A DNA stretch of 9,072 nt from CAZOWW01 sp964583765 (GCA_964583765.1 CAZOWW010000177.1:1-9072), one strand, 5' to 3'; positions 1-6,814 are shown, counted from the first letter of the stretch. Translations and numbers: made by a program. Notes: generated from the letters alone by a model not told the origin.

Positions 1-1
1 G

Positions 2-1354
2 CTGACCGCGCGGATCGTGGCCGTCGTGGTCGCCGCGATCGTGTTCAGTGCCCTGACCACCGGGATCGCTCTCGTCCGCTACTCCTCGGCGGCCAACACG
101 GACCAGGCGCTGGCGGTGCTGCGCAGCCGGGCCGAATCCGCGGCGGACCTGCTCTCCGACGGGCTGCCCGCGGCGGTCCGCCGCACCGAGCGCCGGCTGC
201 GGGTGGGCGGCCTCGCCGTGGAGCTCGTGCCGCCCGGACGCAACGCTCCCGGGCGGCCGTTCACCGCGGCGGACGTGGCCTCGGCCCGCGCCGGCACCGA
301 GGTCTCCACCGAACGCACGGTGGCCGGCGTCGGCTGGGTGCTGGTCGCCGTGCCCGCACAGGCGCAGGGCGGGACCGAGGTCGTGCTGCTGGCCCAACGC
401 CGCCGCGCGGTGACCGGAATGACCGCGGCCCAACGCCGGCGGGTGCTCTGGGCGCTCGTGCTGGGTCTGGCCGGCGGCGGACTGGCCGGGCTGTTGCTCG
501 CCCGCACGGTGCGCCGTCCGCTGTCCCGGTTGACCCTGGCGGCGCGCCGGCTGTCCGCCGGTGAGCGGGAGGTGCGCGTGGAGGTGCGTTCCCCCGTCGA
601 GGTCGCCGAGGTGGCCGAGGCGATGAACCACCTGGCCACGGCCCTGCGCGAGAGCGAGGAGCGGGGCCGCCGCTTCCTGTTGACGGTCAGCCACGAGCTG
701 CGCACCCCGCTGACCGTGATCACCGGCTACGCCGAGGCACTGTCGGACGAGGCGCTGGACGCCGAGGAGGTGCCCGGGGCGGTGCGGGTGATCCGGGCCG
801 AGGCCGCCCGGTTGCACCGGCGCGTGGAGGACCTGCTCGCGCTGGCCCGTCTCGAGGCCGACGACTTCCGGATCACGGTCGCGCCCACGGACCTCGGCGA
901 GCTGGTGCGGGCCGCGGCCGCAGCCTGGAGCCAGCGCGCCCAGGAGGCCGGGATCCCGTTGCGGGTCGAGGCACCCGGACACGGGCCGGTCGTCGGCACG
1001 GACGGCGAGCGCGTGCGGCAGGTGGTCGACGCGCTGACCGACAACGCCCTGCGCGTGCTGCCCGCCGGGGCGCCCCTGATGCTGGCGGTGGGCCTCGACC
1101 CGGACGGGTGGGCGCGGGTGGAGGTGCGGGACGGCGGGCCCGGGTTGCCCGCCGAGGAGCTCGCGATCGCGTTCGAGCGCGGACGGCTGACCGAGCGGTA
1201 CCGGGGCAGACGCCCCGTCGGCTCGGGGCTGGGGCTGGCCCTGGTCGCCGAACTCGCCCGGCGGCTCGGCGGGACGGCGCAGGCGAGCCAGGCCCCGGAG
1301 GGCGGAGTCGCCTTCGCGGTACGTCTACCGCCCGACCCGCTCCCGGAGGCCTGA
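2..1354 (+). CDS. Sensor histidine kinase, 5' end cut by window edge
   Basis: This is a membrane sensor kinase of a two-component system. It autophosphorylates on histidine and passes the phosphate to a response regulator that is not in the window. The frame is open from base 2, so the GTG at 17 is probably internal and the true start lies upstream. Residues below count from that GTG. A first membrane helix spans about 1-22, an extracytoplasmic sensor region about 24-140, a second helix about 143-162 (LWALVLGLAGGGLAGLLLA) and a HAMP domain about 163-214. The HisKA H-box SHELRTPL has phospho-acceptor His226. The HATPase domain has an N-box around Asn343 (TDNALRV), a G1 box DGGPG at 372-376 and a G2 box GSGLGLAL at 402-409. 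All catalytic boxes are present, so it should be active. The sensor region has no domain I recognise, so the signal is unknown. It converges on the unknown gene at 1409-3475. Confidence 0.93.
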   Translation: MTARIVAVVVAAIVFSALTTGIALVRYSSAANTDQALAVLRSRAESAADLLSDGLPAAVRRTERRLRVGGLAVELVPPGRNAPGRPFTAADVASARAGTEVSTERTVAGVGWVLVAVPAQAQGGTEVVLLAQRRRAVTGMTAAQRRRVLWALVLGLAGGGLAGLLLARTVRRPLSRLTLAARRLSAGEREVRVEVRSPVEVAEVAEAMNHLATALRESEERGRRFLLTVSHELRTPLTVITGYAEALSDEALDAEEVPGAVRVIRAEAARLHRRVEDLLALARLEADDFRITVAPTDLGELVRAAAAAWSQRAQEAGIPLRVEAPGHGPVVGTDGERVRQVVDALTDNALRVLPAGAPLMLAVGLDPDGWARVEVRDGGPGLPAEELAIAFERGRLTERYRGRRPVGSGLGLALVAELARRLGGTAQASQAPEGGVAFAVRLPPDPLPEA

Positions 1355-1355
1355 T

Positions 1356-1372
1356 CCGGGGCCCTGTCCCGG
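1356..1372. terminator. Weak hairpin in the convergent gap
   Basis: The 54-bp gap between the two convergent stop codons (1354 and 1409) contains CCGGG (1356-1360) and CCCGG (1368-1372) as a short inverted repeat. The stem is 5 bp with a 7-nt loop and has no T-tract on either side. It is placed where a shared terminator would be expected, but GC-rich DNA makes such stems by chance, so this is a weak call. Confidence 0.2.
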
Positions 1373-1408
1373 CCCGGCGTACCCCGGTCCGTTCTGCCCC
1401 GGCCCTAC

Positions 1409-3475
1409 CTACCCCATGCCGAATCGGCGCAGGGCCGTCGCCATGCTCTCCGGACCCCGGAGGGTCTCGGCGGTGAAGGACCGCCAGCCGCTGCGATCCA
1501 GTAACCCCGACGGCATCAGCGGACCGTCCCCGATCGGATCGTCCAGGGGCTCGGCAAAGGGCCGGTACCGGTCGACGAACGCCTGCGCGGGGGCCGCCCG
1601 CGCCGCGAGGGGCTCACGAAGGAGGTCGTCGAGGGCGGAGCCGGGACTGTCCAGGACGTCGTCGAACACCCACCGGATCAGCCCGGCGGTGCGCAGCTCG
1701 CGGTCGCGGCGTCGCTCGTCGTCCCGGTCCAGGTCCGGCTGCCGGGTTGCCCGGGTGCGCCGCGAAGGGACGCTGTCCTGCGGGCGCGGGTGTCGCCGGG
1801 CCAGGACGTCGAGGATCTTCTGGGCCGAACTCCGGAGCGCCTCCGCGCTGGTCGGCCTGCTGGTGCTCCAGCCCAGGATCTCCAGCGACCCGTTCAGCCG
1901 CGCGAGGTCGAGGCGTCGGCCCTCGCCGGTCGGACGGAAGAGGTGCCTCATGCCGAGCAGGGCGACCAGTGAGGGCTGGAGCTCCCGGGCCAGGGCCCGC
2001 TCCGCCTGGTTCCGGGACAGGTCGACCGCCGCACCCGCCAGGTTCACCAGGCAGGAGAGACCCTCGGGGTCGAAGCCGTCGACCAGGGGGGTGTCGCCCT
2101 GGGTGGCGAGCCCGCCGTCGGTGGGGTCGGAGCCCAGGAGCCAGTCCACGCCGATCAGATTGAGGCAGAGACGTCCGTGCACGATCCGGACGTTCTCGCG
2201 GTCGGGCGCCTGCAGCAGGGAGACGCCGGCGTTGAACATGCGGGAGGGCAACCAGGTCGGTTCGTCGTCCAGGGCCGAGGCCAGTCCACCGCTGGCCTCC
2301 AGCCGGGCCTCCAGCACGCTGTCCTCGGTCCACGCGTCCCCGAACCCGCCGATGCGTCGGAGTACCGCGACCGTGTCCAGGGGATCGGTGGCCGCCAGCC
2401 CCAAGGCCTGCATGCAGGCCCGGGCGTGTTCCTCGTCGATCGACGGGTCCTGGGCCGCGGCCGCCGCGCAGGTCAACAGCGCCTGGGCGCTGGCGACGAC
2501 CTGGCGCGTCTGTTCGGGATCAGGAGCCCGGCGAGCCTGTTCCCGGTGCAACCGCCACAGGCCCATCGCGGAGTTGAAGGTGTTGATGGCCACGAGCCGT
2601 CGGGCGGTGCCGACGAACTCCGACCGGTCGGCGTGGACGAGTCGCCACAGGCCGCGCAGGGCGAGGTGGTAGGCGAGTACCGCGGCCCGCTCGTTGTCGT
2701 CCGGTTGTTCCGTGCGGCCGAGCAGGTCCCCGACCACGACCATGGTCTGGAAGTACCCGAGGGCGTCCCGGTGGCCCCGCCACAGGTACCCGAGCAGGCG
2801 CTGGGCGGTCGCCGCCACGGCGCGGGCGTCCTGACAGGCGAACAGTGCGCGGGTGATGACGTCGGTGATCTCCTCGCGGGTGGCCCCCTCGCGCTCGAGG
2901 CGTTCCACGGTCGCCGCGAGTTCGTCGCGGATGAACAAGGTGAGCTCCGGAGGGGAGAACTGCCCGACCACGCTCGCCACGAGCAGCTGCACCGCACCGG
3001 GATCACCCGTCAGGGGAGTGCTCTCGGAACCGCTGGGGGGCGTCGGGACCGTCGGCGTTCCGGGGACGTCGTCCGCGGTCCTGCGCTCGAGCCGGGTCGC
3101 GATCTCGGCCCGGAGCCGGGTACTGCGGTTCGGGGCGATCCGGTTCGGCAGGTCCGCATCGCGCACCGCGGACCAGATGATCTCGTCGATGAGGTGCTGC
3201 TGGGACGCCGTGAGGGAGGACCCGCCGTCGAGTCCGGCGGTGACGTGATCCCGGATCTCCTGGATCAGCTTTCGCCAGGGTCCCTCGAACTGCTCCCAGG
3301 CGTCCCGCCGGGTGGTGTCGAGGTGGTCCTCACCGCGGCTGTAGGGGAGGTCCTTGGCCGCCTGCGGCGCCGCGGTCGGGTCGGCCCGCTTGCCGGTGTC
3401 CGGTGGGGTGCGATCCGGTCCGTCGAGACTCGCCTCGGTGCGCGGGCCGGGCAGGAAGGGGGTGTCATCGGGCAT
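1409..3475 (-). CDS. Unknown 688-aa soluble helical partner of the KAP-like NTPase
   Basis: I do not recognise this protein. It has no signal peptide, no membrane helix and no nucleotide-binding or nuclease motif that I can see. Residues 1-55 are polar, proline-rich and probably disordered. A helical segment spans about 58-132. A Pro/Thr/Ser-rich linker follows at about 136-158. Residues about 159-215 form a compact helical unit (SPPELTLFIRDEL, then TREEITDVITRAL) faintly like effector-associated domains. Residues about 216-560 are almost all helical, with GLWRL occurring twice 30 residues apart (275 and 305). An Arg/Asp-rich charged stretch lies at about 570-597, before a final helical region. 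The ATG at 3475 follows AGGAGG by 6 nt, and the gene overlaps the NTPase gene by 11 bp, so the two are probably co-translated and act together. An adaptor, scaffold or effector role for the membrane NTPase is inference only. Confidence 0.85.
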   Translation of the reverse strand: MPDDTPFLPGPRTEASLDGPDRTPPDTGKRADPTAAPQAAKDLPYSRGEDHLDTTRRDAWEQFEGPWRKLIQEIRDHVTAGLDGGSSLTASQQHLIDEIIWSAVRDADLPNRIAPNRSTRLRAEIATRLERRTADDVPGTPTVPTPPSGSESTPLTGDPGAVQLLVASVVGQFSPPELTLFIRDELAATVERLEREGATREEITDVITRALFACQDARAVAATAQRLLGYLWRGHRDALGYFQTMVVVGDLLGRTEQPDDNERAAVLAYHLALRGLWRLVHADRSEFVGTARRLVAINTFNSAMGLWRLHREQARRAPDPEQTRQVVASAQALLTCAAAAAQDPSIDEEHARACMQALGLAATDPLDTVAVLRRIGGFGDAWTEDSVLEARLEASGGLASALDDEPTWLPSRMFNAGVSLLQAPDRENVRIVHGRLCLNLIGVDWLLGSDPTDGGLATQGDTPLVDGFDPEGLSCLVNLAGAAVDLSRNQAERALARELQPSLVALLGMRHLFRPTGEGRRLDLARLNGSLEILGWSTSRPTSAEALRSSAQKILDVLARRHPRPQDSVPSRRTRATRQPDLDRDDERRRDRELRTAGLIRWVFDDVLDSPGSALDDLLREPLAARAAPAQAFVDRYRPFAEPLDDPIGDGPLMPSGLLDRSGWRSFTAETLRGPESMATALRRFGMG

Positions 3476-5330
3476 CGGATCCTCCTGACACGGGGTCGTT
3501 GTCCAGCGCCGATGCGTAGGCCGTGACGAGGACCACGGTGGTCACCAGGACGGTCCTCCAGAACTCGTCGTCCCCCGGAGCCTCGGATCCCGAGGCGGCG
3601 TCCTCGCCCTGGGCCTGCGCCAGGTTGCGGGCGGCGGCGGACAGCACGCGGACGAGCATCTCGTGCACCCGGCGGGTCGGACCCGGCCGCGCCCGGTCCC
3701 CCAGCCCCCGGGCGCCGGTCGTGATCACTTCCCTCAGGCGGGCGACGCGCGGGTCCGGGGAGCCGTCCGGGCCCGTGGGTCGCAGGGGCGTCGGACCGAT
3801 CAGCACCTGCAGGTGCCCGGTCAGGTCGCTCTCCCCGGTCACCATGGCCATGAGGTCCTCCGCACTGAGCGGATCGAGGGTGATCCCGGCCGGACCGAGG
3901 TACTTCTCCTCGAAGAGGTCCTGCAGGAAGTCCCGGCGCGAGCGGTCGAGGCGGGTGAACAACTCGGCGAGTTGTGCGGGCAGCGCCGCGCCCTGCGGGC
4001 TCCACGGCGTGGGTACGCCGTCCCGGTGCAGGGGGGCCAGCAGCCGTTCGACCGAGCCGGGGGCGCCCTGGGAGCCCGGTGCCGACGGGTCCGGGCGGCT
4101 GGGCAGCGGGCGGCGCAGCAGGTCGTCGTAGACGACCGCGTACATGGTGGCGGCGATGTCCGGCAGCGTGGCCTGAAGCGGGTTGAAGATCTTGTAACGG
4201 ATCTGCTCGCGGATGTAGGGGATCAGGATGGTGACCCCGTTCAGGTTCGTCGACCGGCGGGCCAGGGTGAGCGCGGCCTGGGCCGCGGCAGGGGTCGCCC
4301 GGTCCACCTCGTCGAGGGCGATGACGGTGCCGGCGGCGGCGGTGGTCTGGGTGATCCGCTCCAGGAGCCACTGCCAGTCGAGCCGGGGCATCGCCAGTTC
4401 CGCGGCCACCTCCATGGTGCGGGTGCGCCCGGTGACCAACTTGAGTTGCACCGTGCGCAGGCTGCTCCGGACGGCGGCGGTGAACTGCGCGGCCAGGAAC
4501 CTGGCCGGGATGCGCAACCAGCGGTACCGGCGCAGATGTGCCGGATGGGCAAGCAGGGTGTCGATGAGGCTCACCTGCAGGTCGCCGTCGTTCTCGATCT
4601 GCCATACGTCGACGCGCACGAAGGCGGGGCGGCGACCTGTGGCGGCGTCGGGATCCCTGGGGCTCCAGGAGGGTCCGGCGCCCCAGTCCCTGGCCAGTTC
4701 GTGCAGGACGAAGGACTTCCCCTCACCCCAGCGGCCCGTGATGGGCACGACCCGGCCGCCGCGTTGGGGGCTGCGGACGAGGGCGCGGATCTGGTCGACG
4801 CTGCGCCTGCGGGAGGGGAAGAGCTTCTGCGGGACCTGACTGCTGCGGTGGTACGCCTTGCCGGCGTAGCGGTGGAGCAGGACGACCTTCCCGAGCAACG
4901 ACGCCAGGAGAAGGCAGAGGATCACCTGGGCCGAGCGGTGGGCCAGGTCGTTCGCGGGGAACGGCATCGGCGTGGCGGCCGGCACGAGGCAGGCCTGCAG
5001 ACCCAGGAGCAGGGCGACGAGCGGGGCGAACCGCGGGGCGAGCCGGTAGAGGGTATGCACGACGGCGACGAGGAACAGGAGCGAGACCGCCAGCACGGCA
5101 CCGTCCAGCAGGCGCCCCCGTGAGCCGGTGGTCCCGGATCGCCACAACACCCAGCCGATGCTCCCGGCCCCCACCGCCACGGTGCAGAGCAGGAGGAGCG
5201 CCGTGAGGAGACGGCCGACAAGGCGGCGTGCCCGCGCGACGACCTTCCGCCGTGGTCCGCTGCCGCTGCCCGGCGGCGCGTCCCGGCGCGGGATGTCGTG
5301 GGGGAAGGGTGGATCCAGCGGACCTGACAC
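3465..5330 (-). CDS. Membrane-anchored KAP-like P-loop NTPase
   Basis: A 621-aa predicted inner-membrane NTPase. Four hydrophobic helices lie at about 41-63, 74-95, 101-120 and 134-152, in two hairpins. A cytosolic P-loop domain follows. Walker A is GRWGEGKS at 199-206 (Lys205, Ser206). Walker B is VIALDEVDR at 336-344 (Asp340, Glu341). The G-x-W-G-x-G-K-S form, the DExDR form of Walker B and a segment after Walker A (FVRVDVWQIENDGD, 237-250) match the KAP family, whose members include the phage-exclusion protein PifA. The strand and motif after Walker B (GVTILIPYIREQIRYKIF, 365-382) fit the same fold. Unlike textbook KAP proteins, the membrane helices precede Walker A rather than being inserted after it. 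A further hydrophobic segment at 592-608 may be a membrane or amphipathic helix. The GTG start is preceded by AAGGAG at 8 nt. It is the first gene of a two-gene operon with the 688-aa protein. The fold is fairly sure; the biological role is not known. Confidence 0.87.
   Translation of the reverse strand: MSGPLDPPFPHDIPRRDAPPGSGSGPRRKVVARARRLVGRLLTALLLLCTVAVGAGSIGWVLWRSGTTGSRGRLLDGAVLAVSLLFLVAVVHTLYRLAPRFAPLVALLLGLQACLVPAATPMPFPANDLAHRSAQVILCLLLASLLGKVVLLHRYAGKAYHRSSQVPQKLFPSRRRSVDQIRALVRSPQRGGRVVPITGRWGEGKSFVLHELARDWGAGPSWSPRDPDAATGRRPAFVRVDVWQIENDGDLQVSLIDTLLAHPAHLRRYRWLRIPARFLAAQFTAAVRSSLRTVQLKLVTGRTRTMEVAAELAMPRLDWQWLLERITQTTAAAGTVIALDEVDRATPAAAQAALTLARRSTNLNGVTILIPYIREQIRYKIFNPLQATLPDIAATMYAVVYDDLLRRPLPSRPDPSAPGSQGAPGSVERLLAPLHRDGVPTPWSPQGAALPAQLAELFTRLDRSRRDFLQDLFEEKYLGPAGITLDPLSAEDLMAMVTGESDLTGHLQVLIGPTPLRPTGPDGSPDPRVARLREVITTGARGLGDRARPGPTRRVHEMLVRVLSAAARNLAQAQGEDAASGSEAPGDDEFWRTVLVTTVVLVTAYASALDNDPVSGGSDAR
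3482..3487 (-). promoter_or_regulatory. Ribosome binding site of the 688-aa gene
   Basis: A perfect AGGAGG on the minus strand lies 6 nt before the ATG at 3475, inside the 3' end of the NTPase gene. It fixes the start and suggests that the second gene is translated strongly in its own right as well as by coupling to the upstream stop codon. Confidence 0.75.
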
Positions 5331-5338
5331 GATGGCAG

Positions 5339-5344
5339 CTCCTT
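5339..5344 (-). promoter_or_regulatory. Ribosome binding site of the KAP-like gene
   Basis: AAGGAG on the minus strand lies 8 nt before the GTG at 5330. It supports the GTG start and excludes the ATG at 5362, which opens a different frame. Confidence 0.7.
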
Positions 5345-5505
5345 CGACACCTGTGCGTGCACGATTGGTGACTCAGGGGTGTTGTTGCCATTGTGGACTC
5401 TCTGACCCGAGCGGGGAGATTGAACGGCGCTTCATCATGGTGCGACGTCAATTGTCTCGGTATGACCGGATCCTCGCCGAGGTGTCCAGTCGGCCGGGAC
5501 GATCG
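5345..5505 (-). promoter_or_regulatory. Leader and presumed promoter region of the KAP-like operon
   Basis: This non-coding stretch must hold the promoter of the minus-strand NTPase operon, because the next gene upstream ends at a strong hairpin. It is visibly less GC-rich than the rest of the window, mainly between 5361 and 5465. A TTGACG hexamer (minus strand, 5451-5446) resembles a -35 box, but I find no convincing -10 element 16-19 nt downstream. The exact promoter is therefore not assigned. Confidence 0.35.
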
Positions 5506-5539
5506 ACGTGGGCCCACCGGGGATCCGGCGGGCCCACGT
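5506..5539 (-). terminator. Strong hairpin terminator of the secreted protein/lipoprotein operon
   Basis: The perfect 10-bp arms ACGTGGGCCC (5506-5515) and GGGCCCACGT (5530-5539) continue inward with one mismatch position and four more pairs (CCGG), leaving a 4-nt loop. In minus-strand RNA the mismatch becomes a G-U wobble, giving a 15-bp stem; in plus-strand RNA it is A-C. The stem starts 17 nt after the lipoprotein stop codon. There is no U-tract, which is common for actinobacterial terminators. It also insulates the KAP-like operon from read-through. Confidence 0.72.
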
Positions 5540-5556
5540 TCCACGACGAAGACGGG

Positions 5557-6096
5557 TCAGTTCCCGCCGTCGCCGGCCATCTGCTGATCGAGTTGCGCGG
5601 TCGTGGAGTCCGCCTGGGAGACGGCCGACTCGACGGCGCGCACGTCGGTCTCCCCGACGTCACCGCCGGACGCCGCGCCGGCACTTCCCGCGTCCGCCGC
5701 GGAATCGGTCCCGCCGGAGTTCCCGGCGTTGGTTGCCGAGCCGTCCTGTTGCCCGGCGCCTGATCCGCCGCCCGTGCCTGATCCGCTGCCCGGGTCGGTG
5801 ACCGAGGTCGCGGCGGGGCCCTGCGGGGCGGTCGCGTGCCGTCCGGCGAGCCGGTCGCGCAGCCCGCATCCGGTCAGGAGCGAGAGCGCGAGCAGGCCGA
5901 CCCCGAGCGAGAGGAGCCCGCGCGGCCATCCGGGCCGGGCCGGGAGACCCGGTGTCCGCTCCGGCCCGGCGGACCGGGCGGGGCGCACGGGCTCGCCGGG
6001 ACTCCCGAGGCGGTTCGCGTCCCCGGGGCCGCCGCCGTTCCCGGGGCGGTTCGGGCCCACAGGTTCGCCGGGGTTCACGAGTTCGCCGGGGTTCAC
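5557..6096 (-). CDS. Lipoprotein with Gly/Ser/Ala linker, function unknown
   Basis: A predicted exported lipoprotein of 179 aa from the GTG at 6096. Residues 1-57 are Pro/Gly-rich. A hydrophobic stretch LLSLGVGLLALSLL (61-74) leads into the lipobox LTGC with Cys77 as the likely lipidation site. After a short charged segment (GLRDRLAGRH) comes a low-complexity Gly/Ser/Ala linker (about 90-148). It ends in a short acidic helix (about 151-174; VRAVESAVSQAD, then TAQLDQQM) that could form a coiled coil. No enzyme domain is visible. The GTG overlaps the stop of the upstream secreted protein as GTGA, but no good ribosome binding site precedes it. A GTG at 5988 would give a more normal 40-residue signal peptide with the lipidated Cys at 41. 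The frame is open far upstream by GC bias, but that part overlaps other genes. It is probably co-exported with its neighbour to the cell envelope. Confidence 0.75.
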   Translation of the reverse strand: MNPGELVNPGEPVGPNRPGNGGGPGDANRLGSPGEPVRPARSAGPERTPGLPARPGWPRGLLSLGVGLLALSLLTGCGLRDRLAGRHATAPQGPAATSVTDPGSGSGTGGGSGAGQQDGSATNAGNSGGTDSAADAGSAGAASGGDVGETDVRAVESAVSQADSTTAQLDQQMAGDGGN

Positions 6097-6109
6097 GAGT
6101 TCGCCGGGG
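6064..6109. repeat. 18-bp tandem repeat across a stop/start junction
   Basis: The unit TTCGCCGGGGTTCACGAG occurs at 6064-6081 and 6082-6099, then a partial copy (TTCGCCGGGG) at 6100-6109. On the minus strand each full unit contains GTGA. In the 6082-6099 copy it supplies both the stop of the secreted protein and the GTG start of the lipoprotein. In the lipoprotein the unit encodes the repeated VNPGEL. Confidence 0.92.
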
Positions 6110-6539
6110 AGGTCGTGGTGGGGGCGGTCGTGGCCGTCGTGCCGCCCAGACCGTGCTCGGTGCAGATCCGCTGGGCGTCCTGCAGCATGGTGATCCGGTC
6201 GGGGAGCAGCGTGACAAGGTCCTTGCGCACCTTCATCCGGTCGTTCAGCAGGGTGACCAGGTCGGTCTTGCCGGCCGCGGTCGCCTTGTCGATCCGGGCC
6301 TGGAGGTGGGCCATCGAGCCGGGCAGGGACGCGGGACCGTCGATACGCTCCTGCACCAGGTGCGCCCGGTCGAGGGCGAACGGCACCCGGGCGCAGGCCC
6401 GGACCAGTCGGTCGTGGCGCAACTGCTGTCCGGCGGTCCCGGTCCCGGTCGTCGTCGCCATGGCAGGGGCGGCCAGGGAGACGGCCGCCACCAGTGCGGT
6501 CCCCAGACCCGCGGCCGTGACCAGAGAGCGCAGTGTCAT
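6093..6539 (-). CDS. Secreted helical protein with two cysteines, function unknown
   Basis: A 148-aa exported protein. The signal peptide has a short charged N-terminus (MTLR), a hydrophobic core to about 23 and a probable cleavage after APAMA (Ala28). The mature part is mainly helical and amphipathic, about 38-130. DLVTLLxDR appears twice, at 93-101 and 107-115, exactly 14 residues apart, which indicates a heptad-based coiled coil. Cys49 (RACARVP) and Cys126 (RICTEHG) lie at the two ends of the helical region and could form a disulfide outside the cell. The C-terminus is a Thr-rich tail (about 133-146). The start at 6539 is set by GAGGAGG 7 nt upstream and by the signal peptide; a longer frame from 6689 has neither. 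It shares a transcript with the lipoprotein through a GTGA overlap. I recognise no named family. An envelope-sensing or lipoprotein-binding role is speculation. Confidence 0.85.
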   Translation of the reverse strand: MTLRSLVTAAGLGTALVAAVSLAAPAMATTTGTGTAGQQLRHDRLVRACARVPFALDRAHLVQERIDGPASLPGSMAHLQARIDKATAAGKTDLVTLLNDRMKVRKDLVTLLPDRITMLQDAQRICTEHGLGGTTATTAPTTTSPANS

Positions 6540-6546
6540 CGCGGTA

Positions 6547-6553
6547 CCTCCTC
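6547..6553 (-). promoter_or_regulatory. Ribosome binding site that decides the secreted protein start
   Basis: GAGGAGG on the minus strand lies 7 nt before the ATG at 6539. It selects this start over the in-frame upstream candidate at 6689. Confidence 0.78.
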
Positions 6554-6643
6554 GTCGTGGTCCGGTCCCGAGACCGGGCCTGCGTGCCGGGCGCTCCGGC
6601 GCCCACGAATGACGATCCCCGGTGCACCTGACCGCGGCGTACG

Positions 6644-6672
6644 GCGAATGTTCGGGCAGTGTTCGGGTTCGC
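6644..6672. promoter_or_regulatory. Operator-like direct repeat upstream of the envelope operon
   Basis: TGTTCGGG occurs at 6649-6656 and again at 6660-6667, an exact 11-bp period. The pair is bracketed by GCGAA (6644-6648) and TTCGC (6668-6672). Tandem half-sites 11 bp apart are typical of OmpR/PhoB-type response regulators. The element lies about 105 bp upstream of the secreted protein start, a fitting place for a control site. The identity of the binding protein is unknown. Confidence 0.4.
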
Positions 6673-6770
6673 AGCCCCGGCTCTCGCAACGGCGGTGGCT
6701 CTCGGCGCAGCGGCGACCCGCGTGCAGGCGGTGGCTCCCCGAACAGCTCGGGAACGCGACCGGCGGACGC

Positions 6771-6814
6771 CGACGCGGGTGCGTCGAGGTCCGCCGGGGG
6801 CCGGGTCGGCCCGG
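6771..6814 (-). terminator. Two GC hairpins after the maltokinase gene
   Basis: Two perfect short hairpins follow the maltokinase stop (6828). CCGGG/CCCGG with a 4-nt loop lies at 6801-6814, and CGACGC/GCGTCG with a 4-nt loop lies at 6771-6786. Neither has a U-tract. Their position after the last gene of the treS-pep2 unit makes them candidate terminators, but each stem is only 5-6 bp. Confidence 0.4.

Noticed and set aside
2177..5123. Long plus-strand open frames opposite the KAP-like and 688-aa genes (for example 2177-3526 and 3663-5123)
   Set aside because: They have no recognisable domains, are rich in Arg/Gly/Pro as expected of GC-biased shadow frames, and lie antisense to genes with clear motifs or ribosome binding sites.
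5446..5451. TTGACG on the minus strand as a sigma-70-type -35 box
   Set aside because: No credible -10 hexamer lies at 16-19 nt, so a defined promoter is not called.
5472..5482. Near-palindrome CCTCGCCGAGG as an operator
   Set aside because: It is short, GC-rich and single; such palindromes are expected by chance in this composition.
6540..6689. Longer start for the secreted protein at 6689
   Set aside because: The extra 50 residues would hide a good signal peptide, and the strong ribosome binding site is directly before the ATG at 6539.
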